From: Lytechinus pictus
Lineage: Eukaryota; Echinodermata; Echinoidea; Temnopleuroida; Toxopneustidae
Reading direction: 5' to 3'
NCBI RefSeq assembly: GCF_037042905.1
Contig: NC_087249.1
Span: forward strand, 14,013,201-14,077,200
DNA length: 64,000 nt
Below are positions 1 through 12,492 of the stretch, piece after piece. The first letter of the stretch is position 1. The number at the start of each line of letters is the position of its first letter. The notes beneath the pieces are model-generated. The model saw nothing but the letters and a program-made list of their open reading frames with translations, searched no databases and was not told where the DNA came from. The translations under genes and the position numbers were made by a program.

Positions 1-688
1 AAAAAATATATAATGCCATCTTTATCTAATCTATATATATAGATATACATAATTATCATCTCCATTCATAACCATGAACCAACAGGATGCGCAAAGCGCA
101 TTGACAATACTCTTTATTTTAACCAAGTTCTTGCTCATTGTAAATAAAAGAAAAAATTTACAGCATGTTCCATAGATAGGTGGACATTGACTTAAATTGA
201 TATCAAAACTTACTCTTGCTCTTGATTTATTAAAAAATGAATATATTTTTTCATTATAATGTCTCAAACATCTGTGAAAAAACCCATTCAAATGTGATGT
301 TGATATTATGTAGCCTTATCTTTTTCTGTAGCTAGTGGAATACAGGGAAAGATTTAAACCAGTTCTCTTTTTGGTTTCTAAAGAGACGCCTTATGCTTTA
401 CTTATCAATGTAATGTGAGTTCCTTGAATTTTCTTTCGGAAAAAGGGACATTTTTATGCATTTTTACGAGTTACCTTCCTCTGCTCCAAAACAACGCAGG
501 TGCAAGGGCACTGTTGCTTAGACATATTATAATATGAAATTCTTAAATTATAACATGTAAACGATTAGTTGGATAATTTCTTGTATGCATTTCGTTTTAA
601 TAAAGATTTCCTTATCAAAGTGTTTGTTATTCTCTTACGATATAATATTCATCATTGGGAAAACAACATGCATATGGTGAAAGCTTCT

Positions 689-800
689 CCACTGCAAAAG
701 CACCGGTGTTGATTTAACACCAGCCCGGTACCTATATCGCTCCACATACATGTAGATACTAGATTGGTGTTAAATCATCACCGGCGTTTTTGTAGTGTCC
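689..800. mobile_element. Short inverted-repeat element (MITE-like), ACACTGCAAA-type ends
   Basis: The left arm reads ACTGCAAAAG then CACCGGTGTTGATTTAACAC. The reverse complement of the right arm reads ACACTACAAAAACGCCGG and then GATGATTTAACACCA, so the two ends form an imperfect terminal inverted repeat of about 30 bp around a short core. Related ends occur near 5222-5388 and 45847-45930. No coding capacity. Target duplication not resolved. Confidence 0.6.
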
Positions 801-2199
801 TGTGTCTATGGCAATTATACGGAATGCATTTTGTTTATTGGTAAACTTCGCAAGGCCTACCCAATTTTACTTTGAATTGTTCATATTCATTTTTTTAAAG
901 AATGTTATTCAATATTTTGCGTAACAACCAATATCATTTATGAATATTTTGTATTTTATTACGTCTAAAGTCATAATCATCGTGCAGTGGTTATAGTTGT
1001 CATATTCGAACAATATTATCGGTGTTCTATGAAATAAGATAAACATCACTTTGTATCGAGCCATGCTGTCTATGATCACTCAGACTTTTCTCATTCAAGT
1101 TTCTTGACAACTAAGAAATGCCGATCCCAAACATATAACCTTGGTAGTATTTGATTTGCCGACGGCGGTAAAAGACGACGTACGTAACACAACTTTGAAA
1201 GAAAATATGGAAAGCGAAACACTTGAAACACCAAGGAAGATGAAATAACGACGTGTAACGAATGAAAGTGAATTGAGCTATCAAGTAGCCGACTGCACTT
1301 TCGGCGGGGTGTTCGGGGGCTAATTGCTTCTACCAACCGATGTCAATCATTATCCGGGAAGACAAAAAAAACTCCAAGAAAATGGTAGAAGGCAGGGCAA
1401 ACACTGCACGCGCTTAAGTAAAGTTTCCATAACACTTGACCGAAAGAAGTGCATTCTGAGGTCACATATATATATGTATGAAAGCTGGAAGAAGAAATGT
1501 TTAAAGTGCGAAAATGATGGGAGGGATATTGCGAGAACGTAGTGAAAATAAGAGATTCGATTGAAAGGATACAGAATGAAAGATTGAACAATTGCATGGA
1601 AAGGAAGAAAATAACGACATGGATAGCAAAACAAGAAACACATCCAATCTCGCTCACACACCCTCACACGCCCCCCCCCCACACACACACACACACACCT
1701 ATACCCACACGCATGTGCGCCATCACATTATTCGCATACTCCTCTATTCTCTCCCTGAAAGTAATTAGGATCAAATCTGCCCATCATCTGGGGACCACTG
1801 TATTGCACGAAAGGCTTTTTCTTTGTGGCTTTGTATTCTATGTGGATTTTACTATAAATTAATACAGAAGAAAATGACTAAAGAGAAGGAGAAACAAAAA
1901 TAACCCCTTTTATGAATATTTGAAGATAAAAACAGCTAAAAGTCGAATTGGAATACAGAATTGAAAGAAAACACAAATTACGTCATTGCATCAGATATGC
2001 AAATCGCACATTTATTCAATTAATAAAACTATGTTCAATTTGTTTTAATCTAACATCGTTATCGCCAAAGTTACAGATTTTGAAAACACAGGTACAATGC
2101 CGATATACCATAACATGTCAAAAATTGATCCTATCCACTGATCTCTTGTGTAACAATACATTTTGACCCATGTCCTTCATACACCAAAAAAAAGACAGA

Positions 2200-2462
<263 letters not shown>

Positions 2463-3245
2463 ATAGGCGCTCGACGTTTGAGAATGGAGAAGAGTAAAGA
2501 TAACATGTTATCTTATGCAGGTCCCCCTGGAAGAACAGCTAACAGCTGAAGTATGTACCCTGGGTTAACAAGTGTTATTATCATTTATGTTCAAACGGCA
2601 GGAAGAATTAAGTATTTTTCTTTTAAGAGCCTATTACCATTACTTTTAAACATTTAACCTCAACAGTCTCAAACTCTCGTTTTTTCCGAAAGTATTCATA
2701 CAATAAACTCTCATGAATTGTTACCAAATTTAACACGCTCATGGTAATACATTACATTAATGAATAACGTTGATACAAAAAGGAAATTAAAAACGCAGAG
2801 TATTATATCTGGGCTTCGTAACAAATGACATGAATGAAGCAGTGATCAAACTATGCAAACCTTGCATTGGCCATGCAATCGCAATCATCAATGTTACACG
2901 TCCTGGCGTCCATCCTCCTTAAGAGGCTGTCCAGAAACCAAACAGAAACTATGTTTTATATTGAAATTAATCGCAATCACTTGCGTTACGGGGCCAACCT
3001 CAAACTAATAATCTTTGTCTTAATTCTGGTATATTTCATATTTATTACATTTTGGCATGGGTACGACGTATTATACCTTTATAAAGCGACTTATATAATT
3101 TGTATATGCATAAATGGACAGTAAATAGGGTTTGTATAATAAAAAGCTTGTAGTGTATACATACATGGAATAAATGTTGTTTTTGTAATGATGGTAACGA
3201 TAATGCACTGACCGAATAAAATATGATATTTTTCTATTCCAATCT

Positions 3246-3256
3246 CCCCCCCCCCC

Positions 3257-3290
<34 letters not shown>
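3246..3290. repeat. C-run followed by A-run
   Basis: A homopolymer of about a dozen C residues runs straight into more than 30 A residues. Such runs are prone to length error in assemblies. Confidence 0.9.
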
Positions 3291-3291
<1 letters not shown>

Positions 3292-3993
3292 ATTTTCTTA
3301 TATATAAAAATGTGAAAATATTGAAATAATCAAATTAATGAATAAGCATAAACTGTACACACATGTAACTTAATAAATGAAGCAATATTATGCTGTCATT
3401 ATTTTAATACCTACTGTCTCTTTACGAATAAATACTTCAGTGTATGGTTACTCGAAAGATACATTCAAACTTAAAACAGACATCAAACTGAATGTATATT
3501 TATCATGTTTTATGGCAAGATTTGAAATTAATGGTAAGATTGATTTTTATCATATTATCATTATTCATGCGTTTCGACAAAACCTGAATTAAAAGCTATC
3601 ATAATCATATTTTGATCACAAAAAATTGAAAATGGCAGAAGAGCAGATATCAAATTAAAGAGATGGGATACATACATAGCATTCCAATGAATGTTGGTAA
3701 AGTTGCAATTATCAACGTTAATGATGAGGAATAATGATAAATCCATAAAAAAATGAAACATACCATGAAAACAATCGAGTAACATGCAGAATATCTTGGA
3801 GTTATTGAATTGCACAGTTTTCGTGGTTGGAGTCTTTTCCATCGAATTCAATGGATTCTGTTTCTATATGATATTGATTACATCATAATTTGCTTCTGCA
3901 TATGAATCATTATCCTCATTCAATTATCTATTGATTTATCATGACATCTTGTATGATCATGGCGAATATCATATCCAGGCTCGACTATATTCA

Positions 3994-4511
3994 CTAAGCT
4001 TGTGCAGCAGCGGCGACAATAGTGGCCAGAGTTATGGACAGACAAAGGATGGCGAAAAAGTAGGTAAAGAACCGGTCGAGTACGCTGGCGATGTGCATCC
4101 ACTCCATCGATGTTCTCTTGCTCTCGGCATTCTCGAAGGTGAGCTTGGCGAAGTGGGCCACCCCACGCGAGATCTTCGTCATCAGCACCTCGATCGGGTC
4201 GCCGTGGGACGTCGACGTCGACGCCTGGAATGGATCCCCATTGCCGTCGTCGTCCTCGAAGACGGGATTGAGAACCCCACTGCCTTCGACCTCGCCACTG
4301 CGCTTGTGGGATGACTGTTTCGGGTCGTCATCGTCGTCGCCGTCGTAGGGGATGGCCTGAACGCAGAGGAATCGAGCGAGGATGCCGAGGATGGCCTTGC
4401 GGACGATCCGGGGAGCTCGTTGACTGTCCCCGGTGTGATGAATACTGATGGTGACCACGGCAAAGAACGTGATCAGGCCGACAGCCACGATGATGGCAGC
4501 AAAATATTGAG
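3994..4511 (-). CDS. Receptor gene coding exon 6: M3, cytoplasmic loop, M4 and stop
   Basis: Acceptor AATCAG. It begins QYFAAIIVAVGLI (M3), continues through a cytoplasmic loop with basic and then strongly acidic segments, an amphipathic pre-M4 helix and M4 (FFTYFFAILCLSI), and stops at 3994. The extracellular tail after M4 is very short. This exon is noticeably more GC-rich than the surrounding DNA. Confidence 0.94.
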
Positions 4512-6481
4512 CTGATTAAAGGAAATGAAGGTGAAGTGCAAAAGAAAAAGCATTCACGTTGATTCGGAATAAATTGAGTCATAATTCTAAAGACAGAATT
4601 CATTATTTAAACACGTTAAAGATATTCTTCTTAAACAGATTGAGAAAATTGATATCAAAATGGGAAAAGAGTAGAAGTGAAAATTAGGCTCTCAAGAACC
4701 CGCAATGGTCGAGATTATGGGGTCATTTCCCCCACTTTTTCTTTTGAATTTCATTTGTTTTGGTATTCCAATTTTCTGCTATAAGAATGTGGAAATGAAT
4801 AAAAGAAAGATTTCCGATTATCGCAAAATTACTTGGTTAAAAGGAAAGATGGAAAGTTCATCATCAACTTGTTAATTGCATATTTATAACGATATGCAAT
4901 GTTTGTTCCCCCCCCCCCAAAAAAAAAAGCAAAACTTTAAAATTATGTATCTTGACTATTCTTCATCTGATATGAAATTCGTCGTGTTTCGTTTGTTTCA
5001 TTTTGCTATAATGTACCCCTTTTAATTCGCTTCATTGTTTGTGCCAAACTCTTCGGAAAATCGTTTACATGTTTTGATGCATTTCGGTTTATTTTGCTTC
5101 AGGATTTTTAATACAAAATCATTTTAAAAATTGTACAGTATTTGATTATACATGGCAAAAAACGGAAGTATTGACCGGTGTGCATAGTAAATTACCAGTC
5201 ATTTTCCTCCGGTCTTACATTTGTGGTGTTCAACACCCATGAGTGTTATTTCAACACATTTGGTTGTTACTAGTACACAATTTGGTGTTACGTCCAAACT
5301 TTAGGCTGTAATTCTAACACCTCCAGGTGTGGTTTTCTAGGAACTCACATTAGTCTCAGTTTTAACACACCAACGTTTGCAGTGTCGTGAGCTACTTTAT
5401 AATGTTTTATTTGTTGTCGATTTTCATTTGAGTGGATAACTTACAGATAAGCGGCACCACTTCAGAGGTCGGTGGCATGGTCTCGGCTACCAGCAACAAA
5501 AACACGGTGAGAGAAAGGAGAATGGTGAGGGTTAGTGTAATCCTCTCACAAGCATCCGACGGCAACACGAAGCCCAGCAACACCAGAGAGGAGATGATCA
5601 CGCAAGGGATCACCAAATTGAAGAAGTAGAACATAAACTGCCGCTTGAGGATCACGCTGAAGGTCACCGATGGGTACACACCCGGACAGCACTCGCGCAC
5701 CTCCACATGGCGTACCACAGGGAACTCTTTTAGGTCCCATTCACCGTTGGGCTGGTACTGCGTCGCGTCGCCAGAGGTGCCGTTGACGATGACATCGATC
5801 TCGTCCCTATTGTAGGTCCAGGAACCAAGTTTCAGGGAACAGTTCTGGGTGTCGAAGGGGAAGTAGAGAGGGTTCATCGGACAGGCGCTCATTAAAATGT
5901 AGTTGGTCTTCCATGATACCGTCCCATCGTATCTGATCCAGGCGTGGGTCCACCGAATGCCGCCGTTCAGCTCATCGTTGGCGCTGTCCGATTGATAGAA
6001 GCATATGACAATGTTTCAAATCACTCACAATTTTAATTGACATGTGAAATTCTGTCTTGACTGTTTCTAGAAAGGCCATGATGACATTAACGGTCAACAT
6101 GTTCAATATGTAGTTAAGGCTTGAGTTTTTGTTTGTTTGTTTTGTGTGGTCTGTTTTGTCTTCTTTTTTGCAAAATATATAACTTTAGGACTAGGCAAGT
6201 GATTTGATTTGCTTACTTATTATGAAGAATGATATCGGGTTTCCAGATGTTGTCGATGGGTATCTGGATGTCTGTGATGTTCCAGAACATTGATGGTTCC
6301 CAGGTAAGAAAAGCGTCATGCCATTCCTGAAAAAAAAACATTAAGAGATCAAAAAAATGTCAATGAATTGAAATGAAGTGAAATGATATACAAGGGCAGT
6401 CCCATATAATTTGTATGTCTGGCCACAGTGGCGTAACTACGGGGGGGGCATGGGGGGGCACGTGCCCCCCCAATCGGCTGA

Positions 6482-6518
<37 letters not shown>

Positions 6519-9500
6519 GGGGAAAAGGAGAAACAGAGGGAGAAAGGAAGAGGAACGTAGTGGGAAAGAAGAAATTATTATTCATTATAATGGTATATGA
6601 TATTATAATCATGTTATGTTACATAGAAAAAAAAATTATCCTAACTTTATGAAACTTTATTTGCTCAGGGCTTATGATGTCATTGTTCCTGGTGCTCGCA
6701 TTGTCTGTTTAAAGAGATATATAAACCTGTTGTACGAAAAACTCCCGTTTGAAGTCAATATAAACCAAATATATTATTGTTTTATGCAGTGACATATGCT
6801 TCTTTTTCATGACTACTTAAAGTGATTGCCCCATGTTAAGGTCTTGATATAAAATATTTCCTGTCCGTGATTACGTTCGCATCAGTGGATTGGTGAGATA
6901 TGTCTGCTCTCCGTGAATTCCTAAACTCAGTCCTTAAAATGTCCCTTTTTCTGATCTGATTATCAAAATTTTTCAGCTCGCGCTTCGCGCTCGCATCATT
7001 TGGTTAGTTAAATACGTATGGTCTTAGTGAATTCCTACAAACAAGCTATAGAATGCCCCTCTTCAGGTCTAAATTTCCTAAATTTTCAGCTCGCGCTTCG
7101 CGCTCGCAATATTTGATTAGTGAGATGCGTATGTTATTCATGATTACAATGAATACAAGTGCTTCATAAGTGTTTAAATGTAATTCTATCAAATTCAGCA
7201 AGCACTTGGTATTGGTATTAGATGACCACGGTGAGATATGTATACTATTAAGGGATTATTCCTATAATATAGTCCTTAAGATCTCCCTGTTTGGGGTCAA
7301 TGTATACAAAAATTTCGGCTCGCGCTTCGCGCTCGCATTGTTTAGCGAGACAGGTACGTATCGTGATTACAAAGTCGATTATAATGTCCCTTTTTAGGTC
7401 TGAATATCAAAAATTTTCAGCTCGCGCTTCGCGCTCGCATTATTTGATTGATGAGATGCGTATTTTTTTTATTCATGATTACAAATGACTACAAGTGCTT
7501 CCTTAAAATGTCTCTATCAGTATACCTGACATCTGAGCGCGCTTCGCGCGCTCACTAAGTGACTTAAAATTTTTGCTGGTGCCCCCCCAATGCTGTGACC
7601 CACGGTACGCCACTGTCTGGCCATGTAGATATAGTCCATATGTATATAGGGCTTTCCTGGAACTATTTTTCTCTATTTTCTAGTCATAACAATTTGTAAT
7701 GCTTTGGAATTATATTTTGGTCAGTCCACGAAGTGAAGTAACAATAGAGAAAAAATGGGTTCGTATGGATGTCAGGCCTTTCCATCATTGCCATGATGGA
7801 CACAACCACCAACACCCTATAAACAAGGAGGGGAAGACATGAAAGCTGACATTCATCACCGAGCATGCACGTTCCTTCTGTTCCCGAGACTCAGGGATAC
7901 GTCTTATTCATCTTCACAAGTGTTTGGCTTCTTTTTCATACTTTTACCCTGGACAGTTGATGATATAGCTTTGGGTGCAAAAAATTCAAGATTCAAGATC
8001 TGTCACAAAACTAAATTTCATTTTAAAAAGGTCTTAACTATTTTTGTATTGACTCGCTTTGCTCACTCGCGAATACTTAGAAATATCTCCATTCTATTCC
8101 TCAAAATCTTAGACTCAAGATGCCATTGTTTTGTTTGAAACATTTTTTCAATCTACTTCATATACTTTAATATCCTTGTAACCCCTCACCCTCTCCCCCA
8201 TCCACCCACCCTTAAATGATTAAAGTGTCGGTTTCAACCTGTTGGCGCTGCTTTACACACATGAACTAATCTTCGTTTTCTTTCCTGAAACCTCACCGTT
8301 CCAATCACCCAAGAGAGATCCTTACCCTTTCTGACTATACAAACATACATGATAGCTATTGATACTGTAATCCAAATATTTTCTCCGCCAGTGCTTTGCC
8401 CCGCTCGACTAAAAACTAAAGAGAAATAGATTTCATTAAACCGGACCTTAACTTAGTTAGCACCGTATTGTACTATGCATGGCAGTGTCCATTTCGGAAA
8501 GAGAAATTGTATCGTTTTCCTATGAGGCTCGCCAGGCGGAAATTCATAAAGATATGTGCTTTGGATGTAAAAATTCAATTACAGAAATACTATATCGGAA
8601 GATTCTACGAGCACCTGGCAGCGAGCAGAACCTCATGGCATGGGATCCAGGGGAGACGAGGGGGAGGGGAGCAATCCCCACCCCCCTTCAAGCTTTTGAA
8701 TATGTCTTTAATGAACTCAGATTTCAACACATTTAATACAAAAATATATTTCTAACCTATTTTTCATATCGGCATGACTTATGCCACTATGCAAAGTGAG
8801 AACTAGGAATTAAGATAATATGTTGCAGTATAATTGCATCTAGGGGCAAGGGGGTACAAGCCCCTGGCGCCTCTCATAGCTGGTGATAAAGAAAAGGCAA
8901 TGGGGAGAGGGGACAAATGGGTAAAAAAAGGAAGGGGAAGAAACGAAATCGTACATACCTGGGTCATATAAGTGTTTGCAGTCATGATCTGATTCGCCTC
9001 GTCCTAAATATAAATAAAAGATAAAAGCCAGAAAATTTGATTTGACCAGGCAAATCATTTACGCATTTCTCCCCCATGGATGCCCGACACCATCACAAAT
9101 GATAATGATACGACCCATGGGAATCGCTGGGACACCGCGCGATTTCTTAATCAACCCCAGTTCGTGATGTCTATACCCATCAAACCCATTAAAAAGACGT
9201 CATTTTAAGAAATCGCTAGCAACAAAGTGCTCCTCCTTCTAGGTTTCCAAATGGTTATTCCACAAAGGAAGGAGGATATTAGATTAATAGAACAGGGAAA
9301 CAGGCATAGGTGCTATGAGGGTGGGTCAATCGAATTCACCTATTATATGAACGCCATTTAAAATATATACAAGACGGAATAAACTAACATAGAATCAGGT
9401 TACAGCTGTTTTTATTTCCCTTGTTTTATTCTGCATTGTCCTTTTTTGGAATTGGAAAGATAGATCCCAGAACACGTTTTACAAAGTGGTAATTTCCAAT

Positions 9501-12492
9501 GAGTTAAGAGCGCGTTCGATAAAAATTCAATATTAGATGACCTTCTTTGACGAACAAATGAAGATATCTGGTTTATAGCAAATGTTTGCATAGAGAAACC
9601 ATGCCACACACTATATATCATTTATTAAACAATTTTATTGATGATAAATAATGTTCTGTCAATTTTGAAGCAAGGAGCATTTATATTTTTAATTTCTGAA
9701 GTAGAAACATTCATTTGAAATAAATAAGTGTTTAGATATCACACCAATTTGCTTGTTGCCAAATATATGCATTTTACATATTCGAACACGACAGACATGT
9801 TTAATGCAAACTTTAGCTGATTTACTATCAATTGCAACTTTACTATTTTGCAACTTCTAAATAATCTTGGTTTGCAATCGAATGAAGCTTCTTGCAACAC
9901 CCAGTTAGCATTCTAAGAGCATGGACCTAGGTCCATGCTAAGAGTAAGTAGATGTAGGTTTAATAGTTTTTTCCCCCGAAACAAACAGCGCTCGTCTGGC
10001 ACCTCTTAAGTGAGCATATTATATCAATCTATCGAATATTGTATTTATAAACGTGAAAGTAGAAACAAAATCTAACTTTAAGCAATTTTAACTTTAAACC
10101 CCACTATATTCGTAAATTAATATACAACTAAGAAACTAACGTCGGGATTACATTGCCATTTGATGGTAAAAGTTGATGAAACCGAATAGCGCCATCATAT
10201 CCAACTACCGTACTGGATGGCCACTCACGAACTTTCTATGCAGTAGCCGCGGAACCACGGAGGGGGCGCCAGGGGGTGGGGGCTGACCCGAGTGGGCGGG
10301 GGTCACCCCCCCCCTTCTTGGGTTTGGTTACACCATGGTGAACCGGAACAGCAGACCGTCGTAAGATTATGAGCTGACGAAAATTAGCAAATATGATGTT
10401 TGTCCTGAGTCCAGGACGACACTACTGTTTTGATTCACCGATTTTCGACAAAGACTTCTTTGTCATGAAGGGCTTTTGACAATAGAATATCTATGTTGTT
10501 TTAGAGTTCGTCCCCGTCGAGACTACGAAAACTCCCTATAGTAGGGGTGGACGCCTCCTGCCCGCTATAGCACCGCCCCTGCCAATGAGCATATTTATTG
10601 CTCAGTGGGTGTTAAATGTCGCTCACCATATCTAGGAGGTTGATAATAGCAAGATCAATCTTGACAGTGATTGCGTGCTCTTGGTTGAGGACTGGACGAG
10701 CCACGGTGCTGTAACCGTTGTCTAACAGACGGGAGGCTAAATGGGCTTCCTCGGGTATCACTTGGCCGAGGACACCTGTGATGGAAATATAGATATATAC
10801 TGTTACACAAGTTGAGTATAAAAAAAACAGTATTGGGTAAAGGAGATAATTTTATATGATAATAATAGACAGTTCTTGTATAGCACATATCACATTATGA
10901 ATAACGCCTCTATGCGCTTCCAACTGCAGTGTCCAAAGGACTTGGATATTATTACCCCGGCTGTAGCTCAAGCAGCCTTCCAGCGCTCAGTGCATTTCAA
11001 GGGATAAATTCCTGCCAGGTACCCATTCACCCCACCTGGGTTGAGTGCAGCACAATGTGGATAAATTTCTTGCTGAAGGAATCTACGCCATGGCTGGGAT
11101 TCGAACCCACGACCCTCTGTTTCAAAGTCCGGAGACTAATCCATTGGGCCACAACGCTCCACATGCATGTAAGTTGCGTAAAATATTTGGTAAAAAGTAT
11201 GTGTTAACGGGAAACAAACTTACACAACAGTTTTATGCAGTGTTTTACCAAATATTTGATTTGATCTGATTTATTTCTGCATTCACATCAGTATTAGAAT
11301 TTCAAAATACATGTATACAACATACAAAGGTTATATATAGCAAAATGATAATAGTCGTAGTATAAGTTGTGAAAATAGAACAAAATGTATTTTACATTTT
11401 TCAAAACAAGATGATAATTTAAAGGAATGCATGCAGAGACCGCCAAATATACCAAATATACTTGCATGTTCCACTATTTACCCAAATACAAAATAATAAC
11501 GGTTAACCGCCTAAAGCACTTTCCCGCAAAAGAAGATCAACAAGCAATACAAAAATCAAAATTCTGTCGGAATTAATTGAGGTGGGCACTCTGCCAACTG
11601 CACCCCCCCCCCCCCTCACCTCCACCTACCACCGCGATATGCGAGTTATTAAAGGACTGTCATACGTTACTTTATATTTGCATCTAAGTTAATCATTTCC
11701 ATGCAGTCCGCATATCATGCATATAGACTGCAGATGTAGATCAATAAAGTGATATCGATCGGAGCTCAACCACTCTTATAATTCGCGTATGGTAGAGTGA
11801 CTGGTCGTTTTGTATCCGATACTATGCGGTCATGTAAACAGAGGTGTTGGTGTTATAGGCTACTCGCCCATCTTCACGACCACAGTCACACCAGTGTACT
11901 CGACTCCAGACCGATCAAAGCTTTTATGTTATCCCCAACTACATCATGTACATCGGTTGGTTTAGAGTCGATTTCGTTGTTACATGCTACTGTTTACATC
12001 ATAACAGAGAGGGTGTTCTAGAGTTGCTATCAATTGGAAGGGGGCGGGGGCCTCCTCCGAATTTCTTTCTGGTTTTATTTATCAGGTTTGTTTTCGTTCC
12101 AAGTAAAGAAATTCAGAATGAAAAGTGAAAATTTGTTTAATTCTCATTTGCTTATGACAACTCTGATTTATTTCTTTAGTGTTTTCCCCTCAAACTCTCA
12201 CTACATAGTTCTACGACAAGCCATCTTATCCAGCATTCGTCTCTGTCTTTTCTAATTGCTATTCAAATGACTGTGTTCCTATCTTATCCATTACTTTCTT
12301 TCCCTCTTAGAATCCAGGTACCCCCCCCCCCCCCTCCTTGCACAATCCCCTTAACTGAATACGTCAGAGAAAATATTATCTATCGGATTTTTTTTTTAAA
12401 TACTTTTGCTGCTGGGCATACATACCTGGAAGCAGGGAAACGATCAAAATGAGAAAAATCGGACGATGCCTCCTCATCGAATTGGACTCCAT
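3994..12492 (-). CDS. Nicotinic acetylcholine receptor-type subunit (Cys-loop cation channel), six coding exons
   Basis: Minus-strand gene; coding exons 12492-12426, 10775-10627, 9003-8959, 6326-6217, 5983-5445 and 4511-3994 join in frame to 475 aa. All junctions have AG acceptors and GT donors. What is seen: an N-terminal hydrophobic signal (about 1-22), WKPDII at 115-120, a Cys-loop with exactly 13 residues between C158 and C172, GSWTY around W179, vicinal C222-C223 in loop C, M1 from about 240, an M2 of nicotinic type (CERI, then LLSLTV at 279-284) with the acidic residue typical of cation channels, M3 after PLIS at 301-304, an acidic intracellular loop (DDDDD) and a C-terminal M4. The family forms pentameric plasma-membrane channels opened by acetylcholine or related agonists. 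The vicinal cysteines make it alpha-type by definition. However, loop A has His122 where Tyr is usual, and loop C has Arg220 where Tyr is usual two residues before the CC pair, so classical agonist binding is uncertain. Several introns hold transposon copies. Family assignment is very secure; subtype is not. Confidence 0.95.
5222..5388. mobile_element. Short element with GTGTT/AACAC repeats, ACACTGCAAA-type end
   Basis: Dense short inverted motifs (GTGTT and AACAC) end on the right in the reverse complement of ACACTGCAAACGTTGGTGTG. The right end resembles the ends of the element at 689-800. The left end is less clear. It lies in the intron before the last receptor exon. Confidence 0.45.
5445..5983 (-). 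CDS. Receptor gene coding exon 5: Cys-loop, loops B and C, M1 and M2
   Basis: Acceptor GACAG, donor GTAAGT. The exon carries the Cys-loop (C158 to C172, with FPFD), loop B Trp179, the vicinal C222-C223 pair, Tyr227, M1 and the whole pore-lining M2, ending in the M2-M3 linker at VPLI. The joining codon to exon 6 gives Ser304. Confidence 0.96.
6217..6326 (-). CDS. Receptor gene coding exon 4: loop A region
   Basis: A 110-nt exon, typical in size for this exon of nicotinic genes, with a TTTCAG acceptor and GTAAGC donor. It encodes EWHDAFLTWEP through WKPDIILHN. His122 replaces the aromatic Tyr of the usual LYN loop A motif. Confidence 0.95.
6426..7615. mobile_element. hAT-like non-autonomous DNA transposon with 8-bp target duplication
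   Basis: The element begins CAGTGGCGTAACTACG and ends with the reverse complement of CAGTGGCGTACCGTGG. It is flanked on both sides by the identical 8-mer TCTGGCCA (6418-6425 and 7616-7623). Terminal CAGTG and an 8-bp duplication are hallmarks of the hAT superfamily. It is about 1.19 kb with no transposase. Inside are a poly(A) run near 6482-6517 and five copies of a short GC-rich palindromic motif. It sits in the receptor intron between exons 3 and 4. Confidence 0.9.
6976..7554. repeat. Five spaced copies of a GC-rich palindromic 20-mer
   Basis: GCTCGCGCTTCGCGCTCGCA occurs at 6976, 7089, 7318 and 7420. A variant, GAGCGCGCTTCGCGCGCTCA, occurs at 7535. Spacings are about 113, 229, 102 and 115 bp, as expected for diverged tandem units of about 110 bp with one motif lost. 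All copies are inside the hAT-like element. Confidence 0.9.
8959..9003 (-). CDS. Receptor gene coding exon 3: 45-nt exon with loop D
   Basis: A 15-codon exon reading DEANQIMTANTYMTQ, flanked by a TTTAG acceptor and a GTATGT donor. A 45-nt exon at this place is a familiar feature of nicotinic subunit genes. The loop D position that is Trp in many complementary subunits is Tyr84 here. Confidence 0.92.
10627..10775 (-). CDS. Receptor gene coding exon 2: N-terminal helix and first beta strands
   Basis: Acceptor CACAG, donor GTGAGC. It encodes residues 23-72, with EEAHLASRLL (the amphipathic N-terminal helix) and RPV followed by ITVKIDLAIINLLD, matching the start of the nicotinic ligand-binding domain. 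It ends in phase 0. Confidence 0.92.
10862..11165 (-). mobile_element. tRNA-derived SINE (minus orientation)
   Basis: Read on the minus strand, a tRNA-like head (11163-11086) has an A-box TGGCCCAATGG and a perfect B-box GGTTCGAATCC. A body follows, then a tail of ATTATT units near 10862-10872. The anticodon-loop region (GGACTTTGAA) resembles tRNA-Gln(UUG). Second and third copies lie at about 60428-60698 and 61135-61328. Confidence 0.82.
12426..12492 (-). CDS. Receptor gene coding exon 1: start codon and signal peptide
   Basis: ATG at 12492 begins a 22-codon stretch with basic residues (MRRHR) followed by a hydrophobic core (IFLILIVSLL), a typical signal peptide. The donor is GTATGT after one base of a split Gly codon. 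The exon is too short for a simple ORF search. Its start is supported by the in-frame joining to exon 2. Confidence 0.85.

Noticed and set aside
10929-11269. Two overlapping plus-strand frames of 74-92 codons
   Set aside because: They lie across the tRNA-derived [18 protein letters not shown] is the reverse of the tRNA-like head.
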